Below are positions 8,198 through 16,958 of a DNA stretch of 59,724 nucleotides, in pieces. The stretch spans positions 1 through 59,724 of the forward strand of contig CAKRMH010000018.1 in the NCBI GenBank assembly GCA_934364805.1, read 5' to 3'. Origin of the DNA: an uncultured Lachnospiraceae bacterium. GTDB lineage: Bacteria; Bacillota; Clostridia; Lachnospirales; Lachnospiraceae. The position numbers and the translations under genes are program-made. Numbering within the stretch: the stretch's first letter is position 1; each line of letters opens with the position of its first letter. A model generated the notes under the pieces. The model was given only the letters and a program-made list of their open reading frames with translations. It did no database searches and had not been told where the DNA came from.

Positions 8198-9955
8198 ATG
8201 GGAAAAGTCATAGGAATCGATCTTGGAACAACAAACAGCTGTGTTGCTGTTCTGGAAAATGATCAGCCGGTGGTTATCACAAACGCAGAAGGGTCAAGGA
8301 CAACCCCTTCGGTCGTGGCATTCAGCAAGGATGGCGAACGTCTTGTCGGAGATCTTGCAAAACGTCAGGCAGCAGTCAATGTAGATCGTACATTTTTCTC
8401 CATCAAAAGAGAGATGGGAAGCAATTTCCGGGCAAAAATCGATGGAAAGGCCTACAGTCCACAGGAGATCTCTTCCATGATCCTTCGAAAATTGAAAAAG
8501 GACGCAGAAAGCTATCTTGGCGAAATAGTCAGTGATGCAGTCATTACAGTTCCGGCATATTTCAGTGATGCGCAGAGACAGGCAACTAAGGATGCAGGAA
8601 GGATCGCCGGGCTTAATGTGCTCCGTATCATCAATGAACCGACATCGGCTGCGCTTGCATATGGGCTGGATCATGGAAATCCGCAGAAAATCCTTGTCTA
8701 TGACCTGGGAGGCGGAACATTTGATGTGTCGGTGATCGAGATCGGAGATAACCTGATCGAAGTACTTGCAACCGCAGGAGATAACCATCTTGGCGGAGAT
8801 GACTTCGATGAACGGATCACGGAATATATAGTTCAGGAATTCCAGCGGACAGAGCGCGTGGATTTAAGAAAAGATGCCACTGCGATGCAGCGTGTAAAAG
8901 AAGAGGCAGAAAAGGCAAAGAAGGTGCTTTCTTCGTCCTCTACGGTTAATATCACACTTCCATTTATCGCAACCGTAAAAGGAGAGCCAAAGCATCTGGA
9001 GATGACACTTACAAGAGCCAGATTTGATGAGCTTACGCATGATCTGGTAGAGCGCACAAGTGGACCGGTCAGCCAGGCCTTGAATGACGCTGGTGTTACA
9101 GCGTCAGAGCTTGGCATGGTGCTTCTGGTAGGTGGTTCTACAAGAATTCCGGCAGTTGTGGATGAAGTCAGACGTCTGACCGGAAAAGAACCGTCGAAAA
9201 CACTGAACCCGGATGAATGTGTCGCATTAGGAGCCGCAATCCAGGGTGGAAAACTGGGTGGAGCACTGATGGCAGGTTCCAACGCAGCTGAGATCATTCT
9301 TATGGATGTCACACCACTCTCACTTTCCATAGAGACGGTAGGCGGTGTGGCAACGAAGATCATTGACCGGAATACAACGATACCGACCAGATACAGTCAG
9401 ATCTTTACGACAGCGGCAAATTTCCAGAGCAACGTCGAGATCAAAGTACTACAGGGCGAACGGCAGTTCGCAAGGGATAACAAGCTTCTAGGAAGTTTCC
9501 GGCTGAGTGGAATCAAGCGTGCGATGGCTGGAGTCCCACAGATCGAGGTTACATTTGACATTGATGCCAACGGAATCCTTCAGGTATCCGCAAAGGACCT
9601 TGCAACCGGAAAACATCAGGAGATTACGATCACGGCAAGCACAAACCTGTCGGATGCCGACATTGAGCAGGCCATGCGTGAGGCGGCAGAGTACGAGGCA
9701 ACGGACGGACAGCGTAAATCCTATATTGATGCAAGAAATCAGGCGGATACGCTGATCAGGAAAACGGAACTTGTTTTGAAAGAGCAGAAAAAGACAATGG
9801 AGAAAAAGCAGATGAAAGAGATCAAGCAGGCACTTTCTTATCTGAAAAAACTTGTAGTCCGTACAAAACCAGGAAATGTATCCGAAGAGCAGGCAAATGA
9901 GATCCGGCGTGCAACTGGAGAACTCCAGAGAGCAGCTGGAGCTTACCTTTCTTAA
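8198..9955 (+). CDS. Hsp70 chaperone, orphan DnaK paralogue with short lid
   Basis: ATP-driven protein-folding chaperone. The actin-like ATPase domain (about 1-365) shows GIDLGTTNSCVAV, the phosphate-2 loop VYDLGGGTFDVSV and the adenosine motif LVGGSTRIPAV. The substrate-binding beta domain follows (DVTPLSLSIETVGG, then VLQGER and FDIDANGILQVSAKD). The C-terminal lid is short and charged; the total of 585 residues compares with about 610-640 for DnaK, and no EEVD-like disordered tail is visible. It stands alone, without grpE, dnaJ or hrcA, which suggests a second, specialised Hsp70 rather than the main one. The start has AGGAGG upstream. Symbol dnaK is deliberately not assigned. Confidence 0.92.
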   Translation: MGKVIGIDLGTTNSCVAVLENDQPVVITNAEGSRTTPSVVAFSKDGERLVGDLAKRQAAVNVDRTFFSIKREMGSNFRAKIDGKAYSPQEISSMILRKLKKDAESYLGEIVSDAVITVPAYFSDAQRQATKDAGRIAGLNVLRIINEPTSAALAYGLDHGNPQKILVYDLGGGTFDVSVIEIGDNLIEVLATAGDNHLGGDDFDERITEYIVQEFQRTERVDLRKDATAMQRVKEEAEKAKKVLSSSSTVNITLPFIATVKGEPKHLEMTLTRARFDELTHDLVERTSGPVSQALNDAGVTASELGMVLLVGGSTRIPAVVDEVRRLTGKEPSKTLNPDECVALGAAIQGGKLGGALMAGSNAAEIILMDVTPLSLSIETVGGVATKIIDRNTTIPTRYSQIFTTAANFQSNVEIKVLQGERQFARDNKLLGSFRLSGIKRAMAGVPQIEVTFDIDANGILQVSAKDLATGKHQEITITASTNLSDADIEQAMREAAEYEATDGQRKSYIDARNQADTLIRKTELVLKEQKKTMEKKQMKEIKQALSYLKKLVVRTKPGNVSEEQANEIRRATGELQRAAGAYLS

Positions 9956-9971
9956 ACAAAATATGAACAGA

Positions 9972-9997
9972 ATGGACTGGGCAGCCAGTCCATTTTT
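9972..9997 (+). terminator. Rho-independent terminator after the Hsp70 gene
   Basis: A perfect 9-bp stem ATGGACTGG/CCAGTCCAT with loop GCAG is followed by TTTTT. Confidence 0.92.
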
Positions 9998-10065
9998 AGG
10001 TTTACGTTTTTGGGGGAATCAAGTACAATAAAGGGTAAAGGTTTAGATGATGATAAGGAGCAGAT

Positions 10066-10830
10066 ATGAGCGCACAGGATAACACAGAAAAGGTATTAAA
10101 GAGTCTGCATGTGATGATCGCAAAAGGGCAGAGCTATGAATTAGATCCGTCCAAGGTTGTCGTGGACAGAGATAAAATGCTTAGTCTGTTGAAAGAGTTG
10201 AATCAATGCATGTATGCAATGATGGAAGAATATGAACTGACCAGACAGAGCAAGGATAAGGCAGAGCGTGAATTCCGCAAACGCGGAGATGAGATCGTAA
10301 TGGACGCAAGCCGCAAAGCGGAGGATATATATGCGGCATCTGTAATTTACACAGATGAGGCACTCAGCAGTATCCAGGAGATCATGCAGAAGGCAAATGA
10401 TTCTGTAAAGGCCATCTATAACGAGATGGATCATAAGATGGAGGAACAGAAGCATATTGTGAGAACCAATCAGCTTGAACTGAAATCCCAGCTGCAGGAT
10501 CTGAAGGATACCGATAAATACCTGAAGATGATCGAGGACAGGAATCGTGAGATCCAGAAGGAAAAGGACGAAAAAGAAGGCAAAAAGCAAAAACGGGAAC
10601 TGAAGAATCATTCCAGAAAAGAATCCTCGATCTATGCAAACAGACAGACTGAGATTAAGGTGAATCCGGAATATTTTGAAAAAGCCGGAATTCCAATGGT
10701 GGAAGATTTAGCACTGGATGACGAGACGGATTTTGATATGAAGGAAGAGGCACCAAAGATCCAGCCTGAGATCAAAGTCAATCTTGATGCGGAATATTTC
10801 CGCTGGAAAAACGGAAACAAGAAGAAGTAG
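10066..10830 (+). CDS. Coiled-coil protein of unknown function preceding a two-component pair
   Basis: I do not recognise the family. The 254-residue product has no signal peptide or membrane segment. Residues about 45-190 are almost wholly charged and helical (long K/E/R/Q runs with heptad-like spacing), indicating a coiled coil, somewhat like DivIVA/GpsB or ATP-synthase b-type stalks. A late acidic segment (DLALDDETDFDMKEEAPK) is bracketed by two similar phrases, KVNPEYFEKAG and KVNLDAEYFRWKNG, a small internal repeat suggesting a docking motif used twice. The gene lies 14 bp before the response regulator, with which it is probably co-transcribed, so it may be an accessory or scaffold of that signalling pair. 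AAGGAG precedes the ATG. Confidence 0.8.
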   Translation: MSAQDNTEKVLKSLHVMIAKGQSYELDPSKVVVDRDKMLSLLKELNQCMYAMMEEYELTRQSKDKAEREFRKRGDEIVMDASRKAEDIYAASVIYTDEALSSIQEIMQKANDSVKAIYNEMDHKMEEQKHIVRTNQLELKSQLQDLKDTDKYLKMIEDRNREIQKEKDEKEGKKQKRELKNHSRKESSIYANRQTEIKVNPEYFEKAGIPMVEDLALDDETDFDMKEEAPKIQPEIKVNLDAEYFRWKNGNKKK

Positions 10831-10843
10831 GGAGGGAAAATAG

Positions 10844-11536
10844 TTGACCATTCTGGTTTGTGACGATGACAGAGAAATCGTAGAAGCAATTGAAATATAT
10901 CTTGCCCAGGAGGGCTATGAGATCCTTAAGGCGTATGACGGAGAAGAAGCTCTCGCAATGATGAAAAGCAACAAGGTAGATCTTCTGATTATTGATGTTA
11001 TGATGCCGAAGCTGGATGGCATCCGCGCAACTTTAAAAATCCGCGAAGAGAGCAGCATTCCAATTATCATACTTTCTGCCAAGACAGAGGACGCTGACAA
11101 GATACTCGGTCTGAATGTCGGTGCAGATGACTATGTGACCAAACCATTCAATCCACTGGAACTTGTGGCAAGAGTGAAATCCCAGATCCGGAGATATACC
11201 ACACTTTCCAGCAGTGGAGAGGCCTCAGATACTGTGTACGAAGCGGGTGGACTTGTGATCAATGATGATCTGAAGAAAGTTACCGTGGATGGGGAAGAAG
11301 TGAAACTTACACCGATTGAATACAATATCCTGCTGTTATTAGTCAAAAACCAGGGCAAAGTATTTTCCATCAGCCAGATCTATGAGAATATCTGGAATGA
11401 AGAGGCAGTTGGCGTAGACAATACTGTGGCGGTTCATATACGGCATATCCGTGAAAAGATCGAGATCAATCCGAAAGAACCACGTTATCTGAAAGTAGTA
11501 TGGGGCGTTGGATACAAAATCGAAAAAAGTAATTAA
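10844..11536 (+). CDS. OmpR/PhoB-family response regulator
   Basis: DNA-binding response regulator of 230 residues. The receiver domain (1-115) has the acidic pocket DDD at 7-9, the phosphoacceptor Asp51 in LLIIDVMMP and the conserved lysine in LSAKTEDAD. The C-terminal winged helix (about 135-228) has the typical LTPIEYNILLLLVKNQGKVFS and the recognition-helix region VAVHIRHIREKIE. The start is TTG, supported by GGAGGG eight bases upstream; no ATG is available before the receiver. It lies 16 bp before the histidine kinase that presumably phosphorylates it. Signal and targets are unknown. Confidence 0.93.
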   Translation: MTILVCDDDREIVEAIEIYLAQEGYEILKAYDGEEALAMMKSNKVDLLIIDVMMPKLDGIRATLKIREESSIPIIILSAKTEDADKILGLNVGADDYVTKPFNPLELVARVKSQIRRYTTLSSSGEASDTVYEAGGLVINDDLKKVTVDGEEVKLTPIEYNILLLLVKNQGKVFSISQIYENIWNEEAVGVDNTVAVHIRHIREKIEINPKEPRYLKVVWGVGYKIEKSN

Positions 11537-11552
11537 TGGATGGGCATAGTGT

Positions 11553-13061
11553 ATGAAACAATATACGATAGGTAAGAAAATGGCAGTACTTGTGCTGCAT
11601 CAGCTTTTTATGATCCTGACGATTGCCTCAGTTTATTACTCGGGGTATCTGTTTCAGATGCATATTTTTCCGGGAAGTGATAAGAGCGGGATACTGACGG
11701 TGATCAGTTTTGTCGGTTCACTGGTGTTCCTTGCATATATGACCAGTGTTGCAGGAAGAAAAGCGGAAGATGATCCGGTCATTTATTATTCGTCCATAGA
11801 TAAGATCGACAGTGATGTGCTTGTGCTGTTATTTATTTTCTTTGCATATGGAATCATAGTCCTGATGCATAGGATCGAACTCCGCAGATTTGAACTTTCC
11901 GGTCTTATGGTGGCGGTTGGTACACTGACCTATATGATCGATGCAGTTTTTTTACTCTTTTATATGAGTATCGTACGCAGGATCAAAGGAAATATCTTAT
12001 GGACGCAGAGCCTGATCTACAAAGGTTACCGTCTTCTTCTCGAACTGGCAGACCAGAGGAGCAGCATCTTAAAATACAGCAGTCGAAGAATCTATAACGT
12101 GCTTTTTTTAATTGCGGGTGTAATCTTGTATTTCAACGGATTTCATAAGATTGGGATTCTTTTTATCGCACTGGTGTGCGTCATGAATGTGTTCCAGAAT
12201 ATGAAAAGAACTTCAGATCAGATAAAAATACACGATGCGGTAAATGCAATCGCGGCAGGAGCACTCGATACCAGACTGAGTCTGGATGATTTTAAGGGAC
12301 AGGAACGTGAAATTGCACAATCAGTAAATAATATCCGCGCAGGACTTAGCGAAGCGGTAAATGAGAGTATACGAAATGAGCGCATGAAAGCAGACCTTAT
12401 TACAAATGTCTCTCATGATATCAAGACACCGCTGACGTCCATTGTAAATTACGTGGATCTTTTGAAACGGGAGAATCTCCAGAATGAGAATGCGAGATAT
12501 TATATCCGTGTTCTGGATGAAAAGTCCCAGCGCTTGAAACAGTTGACGGAAGACCTTGTGGAAGCCTCGCGGATCAGTTCTGGAAATGTGCATCTGGATA
12601 TGCAGAAGATCGATCTTGTCGAGCTTTTGTATCAGACCGGTGGTGAATTTAATGAGCGGTTTGAGGCAAGAAACCTTACGATCGTAACCAAGATCCCAAA
12701 CCAGTCTATTTTCATCTGGGCAGACGGGAGACATCTGTACCGTGCCATTGAGAATCTGTATACGAACGCTTCCAAATATGCACTTGAGAAAACAAGGGTT
12801 TATGTGGAACTTTATATAGAAGGTGGAGAAGCTGTTTTTTCCATAAAAAATATATCAAAAAAGCCGGTCGAAACAGACGAGGGCGGCAGAAATGATCTGA
12901 CAGAGCGGTTTGTAAGAGGTGAGTCATCGAGAACGACCGAGGGAAGCGGGCTTGGATTATCCATTGCGAAGAACCTGACGGTTCTGATGGGTGGTAAATT
13001 TGACATTTCGGTGGACGGAGATCTGTTTATAGCAACCATCCGTTTTCCAGAAAGTGCTTGA
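11553..13061 (+). CDS. Membrane sensor histidine kinase
   Basis: Partner kinase of the preceding response regulator (502 residues). The N-terminal 215 residues contain about six hydrophobic membrane helices without a large extracellular loop, suggesting sensing within the membrane or of the envelope. A HAMP-like stretch (about 220-275, AVNAIAAGALDTRLS) leads to the dimerisation helix with the phospho-accepting His288 in NVSHDIKTPLTS. The ATPase domain shows the N box (AIENLYTNASKYA), a G region close to GEAVFSIKN, and GSGLGLSIAKNL. It resembles the unlinked VanS/WalK-like kinases of clostridia. The last codons overlap a promoter for the next gene. Confidence 0.92.
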   Translation: MKQYTIGKKMAVLVLHQLFMILTIASVYYSGYLFQMHIFPGSDKSGILTVISFVGSLVFLAYMTSVAGRKAEDDPVIYYSSIDKIDSDVLVLLFIFFAYGIIVLMHRIELRRFELSGLMVAVGTLTYMIDAVFLLFYMSIVRRIKGNILWTQSLIYKGYRLLLELADQRSSILKYSSRRIYNVLFLIAGVILYFNGFHKIGILFIALVCVMNVFQNMKRTSDQIKIHDAVNAIAAGALDTRLSLDDFKGQEREIAQSVNNIRAGLSEAVNESIRNERMKADLITNVSHDIKTPLTSIVNYVDLLKRENLQNENARYYIRVLDEKSQRLKQLTEDLVEASRISSGNVHLDMQKIDLVELLYQTGGEFNERFEARNLTIVTKIPNQSIFIWADGRHLYRAIENLYTNASKYALEKTRVYVELYIEGGEAVFSIKNISKKPVETDEGGRNDLTERFVRGESSRTTEGSGLGLSIAKNLTVLMGGKFDISVDGDLFIATIRFPESA

Positions 13062-13086
13062 TTTAAATATATGCAAAAGATATAAT
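13058..13086 (+). promoter_or_regulatory. Sigma-A promoter of the aconitase-family gene
   Basis: TTGATT (13058-13063) and TATAAT (13081-13086) are 17 bp apart. The -35 box overlaps the stop codon of the histidine kinase gene. Confidence 0.7.
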
Positions 13087-13119
13087 TTTTAGTAATAGAT
13101 TTATGGAGGTATGGGACAT

Positions 13120-15405
13120 ATGAAATTATACGAGACAGGCGCGTATTTAATCAATGGCAGAGATGTTGTGATTGATTCGCCGGAGGCAGCTCTTGCGGTA
13201 GAGAGCAAGACTGGAAAAGCAGTTAACAAAAAAGAAGCAGCAGAAAATACGATTGCATATGGAATTCTGAAGGAACATAACACTTCAGGAAATATGGACA
13301 AGCTTCAGATCAAATTTGACAAGCTGACATCGCACGACATTACATTCGTAGGTATTATCCAGACTGCAAGAGCATCCGGACTGGAAAAATTCCCGATTCC
13401 ATATGTCCTGACAAACTGTCATAACAGCCTTTGTGCAGTTGGAGGAACGATCAATGAGGATGACCACATGTTTGGCCTGACCTGCGCAAAGAAATATGGC
13501 GGAATCTATGTTCCACCACATCAGGCAGTAATCCATCAGTTTGCACGTGAAATGCTTGCCGGAGGCGGTAAGATGATCCTTGGATCTGATTCACATACAC
13601 GTTATGGAGCACTTGGAACCATGGCAGTTGGTGAAGGTGGACCAGAGCTTGTAAAACAGCTTCTGAACAAGACATATGACATTGATATGCCGGGCGTTGT
13701 AGGTATTTACCTGACCGGAGAGCCAATGAAAGGTGTGGGTCCTCAGGATATCGCACTTGCGATCATTGGAGAAGTTTTTGAACGTGGATTTGTAAAGAAC
13801 AAGGTTATGGAGTTCGTCGGACCTGGTGTTTCCAGCTTAAGCGTGGATTACCGTATCGGTGTTGACGTTATGACAACAGAGACCACATGCCTTTCTTCTA
13901 TCTGGAGAACCGATGACAAAGTCAAAGAGTTCTACGAGATCCACGGAAGAGAAGAAGATTATAAAGAATTAAATCCTGGAGAAGTGGCATACTATGACAG
14001 CTTTATCGAGCTTGACTTAAGCCAGATCAAACCAATGATCGCAATGCCATTCCATCCAAGCAATACATACACCATCGATGAATTAAATGCAAACCTTATG
14101 GACATCCTTGATGATTGTGAGAAACGTGCACAGGTAAGTTTTGATGGTAAAGTGGATCTTGATTTAAAGAGCAAAGTAAGAAACGGAAAGCTTTATGTTG
14201 ATCAGGGAATCATCGCCGGATGTGCAGGTGGTGGATTTGAAAATATCTGTGATGCAGCAGATATCCTTAAGGGATGCTCGATCGGAGCGGATGAGTTTAC
14301 ACTCAGCGTATATCCTGCTTCAACACCAATTTATATGGAACTGGTAAGAAATGGTGCAATCGCAAATCTTATGGAGACTGGTGCAATTGTTAAGACGGCA
14401 TTCTGCGGACCATGTTTCGGTGCAGGTGATACACCGGCAAATAATGCATTTTCAATCCGTCATTCAACAAGAAACTTCCCGAACAGAGAAGGTTCCAAGG
14501 TACAGAACGGACAGGTAGCATCCGTTGCACTTATGGATGCACGTTCTATTGCAGCAACAGCAGCAAATAAGGGATACCTTACATCTGCAATGGATATGGA
14601 TGTAAATTACAGCAAACCAAAATACTTCTTTGATAAGACGATTTATGAGAACCGTGTATTCGACAGCAAGGGTGTTGCAGATCCTTCGGTTGAGATCCAG
14701 TTTGGACCAAACATTAAAGACTGGCCTGCAATGAGCGCACTTCCGGAGAACATGGTATTAAAGGTTGTTTCTGAGATCCATGATCCGGTTACAACAACAG
14801 ATGAGCTGATTCCATCCGGAGAAACATCTTCTTTCCGCTCTAATCCTCTTGGATTGGCAGAATTTGCACTGTCCAGAAAAGATCCGTTATATGTTGGCCG
14901 TGCAAAAGAGATTCAGAAAGCACAGAAGGCGGTTGAGGCCGGAACATGTCCTGTCGATGCAGTGGCAGAGTTAAAGCCGGTAATGGATACCATCAAAGCA
15001 GCTTATCCAGATGTCAGCAAAGAGAATCTTGGATTCGGAAGCACGATCTTTGCAGTAAAACCGGGTGATGGTTCTGCAAGAGAACAGGCTGCATCCTGCC
15101 AGAAAGTATTAGGTGGATGGGCAAACATTGCAAATGATTACGCAACCAAGCGTTATCGCTCCAACCTGATCAACTGGGGAATGATTCCATTTATCATTGA
15201 CGAGGGATCGCTTCCATTCGAGAATCTGGATTACATTTTCCTTCCAGGTATCCGTGAAGCGATTGCAGATAAGAAAACGGAATTTGAAGCATACGTTGTA
15301 AAAGACGGTAAACTTGCTCCGTTTGCACTTAAGATGAGCCCTCTCACCGATGATGAGAGAGAGATCATTTTAAAAGGCTGCCTGATCAATTATTATAGAG
15401 GATAG
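13120..15405 (+). CDS. Aconitase-family hydratase (YbhJ-like)
   Basis: Fe-S hydro-lyase homologue of 761 residues. Aconitase landmarks are present: the Ser/His segment ILGSDSHTRYGALG, the first cluster-ligand region IIAGCAGGGFENICDAADIL, and the two further cysteines in FCGPCFGAGDTPANNAFSIRHSTRNFPNR, where the last part is the substrate-phosphate arginine motif. In classical aconitase the first ligand is in a CTNxS context; here it is C-A-G-G-G, as in the uncharacterised YbhJ-type branch. The swivel domain lies in the last 200 residues (LGFGSTIFAVKPGDG, RYRSNLINWGMIPF). The substrate may be citrate/isocitrate or another hydroxy-acid; no other TCA gene is adjacent. ATG 13111 touches the ribosome binding site GGAGGT, so ATG 13120 is the start. 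Confidence 0.87.
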   Translation: MKLYETGAYLINGRDVVIDSPEAALAVESKTGKAVNKKEAAENTIAYGILKEHNTSGNMDKLQIKFDKLTSHDITFVGIIQTARASGLEKFPIPYVLTNCHNSLCAVGGTINEDDHMFGLTCAKKYGGIYVPPHQAVIHQFAREMLAGGGKMILGSDSHTRYGALGTMAVGEGGPELVKQLLNKTYDIDMPGVVGIYLTGEPMKGVGPQDIALAIIGEVFERGFVKNKVMEFVGPGVSSLSVDYRIGVDVMTTETTCLSSIWRTDDKVKEFYEIHGREEDYKELNPGEVAYYDSFIELDLSQIKPMIAMPFHPSNTYTIDELNANLMDILDDCEKRAQVSFDGKVDLDLKSKVRNGKLYVDQGIIAGCAGGGFENICDAADILKGCSIGADEFTLSVYPASTPIYMELVRNGAIANLMETGAIVKTAFCGPCFGAGDTPANNAFSIRHSTRNFPNREGSKVQNGQVASVALMDARSIAATAANKGYLTSAMDMDVNYSKPKYFFDKTIYENRVFDSKGVADPSVEIQFGPNIKDWPAMSALPENMVLKVVSEIHDPVTTTDELIPSGETSSFRSNPLGLAEFALSRKDPLYVGRAKEIQKAQKAVEAGTCPVDAVAELKPVMDTIKAAYPDVSKENLGFGSTIFAVKPGDGSAREQAASCQKVLGGWANIANDYATKRYRSNLINWGMIPFIIDEGSLPFENLDYIFLPGIREAIADKKTEFEAYVVKDGKLAPFALKMSPLTDDEREIILKGCLINYYRG

Positions 15406-15414
15406 GAGAAGAGT

Positions 15415-16815
15415 TTGAGTAATTCGGAACAGATAAATAACCAGAAAATGAACTGTGGATCGGTAGATGAGGAGAGACTGGTCCCGCATTCAACAGAAAC
15501 AAAAAGGGAACTTTATAAATATATCCGAATTGGTATTACAGCATTTGTTACGTTTGTATGTTGTATCCTGTTTTTCTTCATCATACTTCGATACAAAGGA
15601 TTTGCAGATACATGGAAAAAAATCATGTCAACAGCACAGCCGATCATCATCGGATTGATACTTGCATATCTTTTGAATCCGGTCATGAAATTTTTCGAGA
15701 GTCATCTCCTTAAATTTCTGAAACCGCATATGAAAAGTGAGAGAAAGGCAAAAAAAACAGCGAGAGCACTGGGCGTTACCGGTGCGATCCTGTTTTTGCT
15801 TGTGATCATAGGACTTTTGATCGCAGCAATCGTTCCATCCGTAATCAACAGTATTATCCGTCTTGCGGATACGCTTCCGGGAAATGTACAGTCCTTTATT
15901 TCGTGGATCGATGGGCAGTCCTTCGGTGATACCGAAGTGACAAATATGATCGGTGATTGTATGACAAAGGCGACAGACTTTGTTGAGAACTGGTTCCGGA
16001 ACACATTTCTTCCGCAGGCAAACACATTTATTACTGAAATTACAAGTGGTGTGATCTCATTTGTAAAAGGAATCATGAACTTTATTATTGGAATCATCGT
16101 GGCAGTTTATGTCATGATGATCAAGGAGACACTGACCGGACAGAGCAAAAAAATTATTTATTCGGTATGTAATCCAAAGACCGGGAATATCATTATTGAG
16201 ATGATAAGAAAATCCAACGAGATATTTGGAGGGTTTGTTACCGGAAAAATTCTTGATTCGGCGATCATCGGAGTGATCTGTTATATCGGATGTCTGATCT
16301 TAAAAATGCCGGATTCCATCCTGATTGCAGTGATCGTTGGATGTACCAATGTTATTCCGTTTTTCGGACCGTTTATCGGGGCAATTCCGGCACTTCTTCT
16401 GGTTGTGATCCAGAGTCCGATCCATGCATTGTATCTGCTGATATTTATCATTGTCCTGCAGCAGGTGGATGGAAATATCATTGGACCGAAGATTCTTGGC
16501 GATTCTACGGGACTTTCGTCCTTCTGGGTTATGTTTGCAATCCTGATCGCAGGAGGAATGTGGGGATTTGCTGGTATGGTGCTTGGTGTTCCGGTGTTTG
16601 CAGTCATTTATTATATCATCCGCAGACTGGTAGCATATGCACTGAAGAAGAAGCAGCTTCCAACTGAAACAACGAAATATGTCCACATGACACATGTGGA
16701 TGAAAAACACAATTCACTGCAGTATAACATGCGTCAGAGTGAACCAGTAAAAAGCGATGAATCAGATGTGGAATTTGGTGAAGCACCTGGTGAAGAAAAC
16801 AAAAAGAATCCGTAA
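15415..16815 (+). CDS. AI-2E family transporter (UPF0118)
   Basis: Multi-pass membrane permease of 466 residues. After a polar N-terminal tail (about 35 residues), two helices, a charged cytosolic loop and a third helix come before a periplasm-like segment (about 150-205). The conserved C-terminal block contains FGGFVTGKILDSAIIG, GCTNVIPFFGPFIGAIPA and QQVDGNIIGPKILG, signature segments of PF01594. The final 70 residues are hydrophilic. Members have been linked to autoinducer-2 export, Na+/H+ antiport and other roles, so the substrate is open. It starts at TTG with AGGAGAAG upstream, 9 bp after the hydratase stop, and probably shares its transcript, ending at the strong terminator behind it. 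Confidence 0.88.
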   Translation: MSNSEQINNQKMNCGSVDEERLVPHSTETKRELYKYIRIGITAFVTFVCCILFFFIILRYKGFADTWKKIMSTAQPIIIGLILAYLLNPVMKFFESHLLKFLKPHMKSERKAKKTARALGVTGAILFLLVIIGLLIAAIVPSVINSIIRLADTLPGNVQSFISWIDGQSFGDTEVTNMIGDCMTKATDFVENWFRNTFLPQANTFITEITSGVISFVKGIMNFIIGIIVAVYVMMIKETLTGQSKKIIYSVCNPKTGNIIIEMIRKSNEIFGGFVTGKILDSAIIGVICYIGCLILKMPDSILIAVIVGCTNVIPFFGPFIGAIPALLLVVIQSPIHALYLLIFIIVLQQVDGNIIGPKILGDSTGLSSFWVMFAILIAGGMWGFAGMVLGVPVFAVIYYIIRRLVAYALKKKQLPTETTKYVHMTHVDEKHNSLQYNMRQSEPVKSDESDVEFGEAPGEENKKNP

Positions 16816-16825
16816 TCAGACTACG

Positions 16826-16867
16826 AAGGAACAATTGCCAGAAAGGCGCAGTTGTTCCTTTTTTTTC
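16826..16867 (+). terminator. Rho-independent terminator after the AI-2E transporter
   Basis: The arms AAGGAACAATTG and CAGTTGTTCCTT (one mismatch region) are followed by eight or more T residues. Confidence 0.92.
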
Positions 16868-16877
16868 GGCTTATTTT

Positions 16878-16906
16878 TTGACATCTAATAACGCCTATGA
16901 TACACT
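16878..16906 (+). promoter_or_regulatory. Sigma-A promoter with extended -10
   Basis: TTGACA (16878-16883) and TACACT (16901-16906) are 17 bp apart, and TG at 16898-16899 gives an extended -10. It drives the TPR-ATPase gene and shows that any translation start at 16878 is false. Confidence 0.8.
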
Positions 16907-16958
16907 AAAACCAGATATAAATATTCAATTTACAGGCATATATTTGAGGTGGAAACAG

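Noticed and set aside
13085..13119. Translation start at ATG 13111 for the hydratase
   Set aside because: It directly abuts GGAGGT, leaving no spacing; ATG 13120 fits.
16878..16958. N-terminal extension of the TPR protein from an upstream TTG
   Set aside because: That stretch contains a good promoter (TTGACA-N17-TACACT), and TTG 16959 has a proper ribosome binding site.
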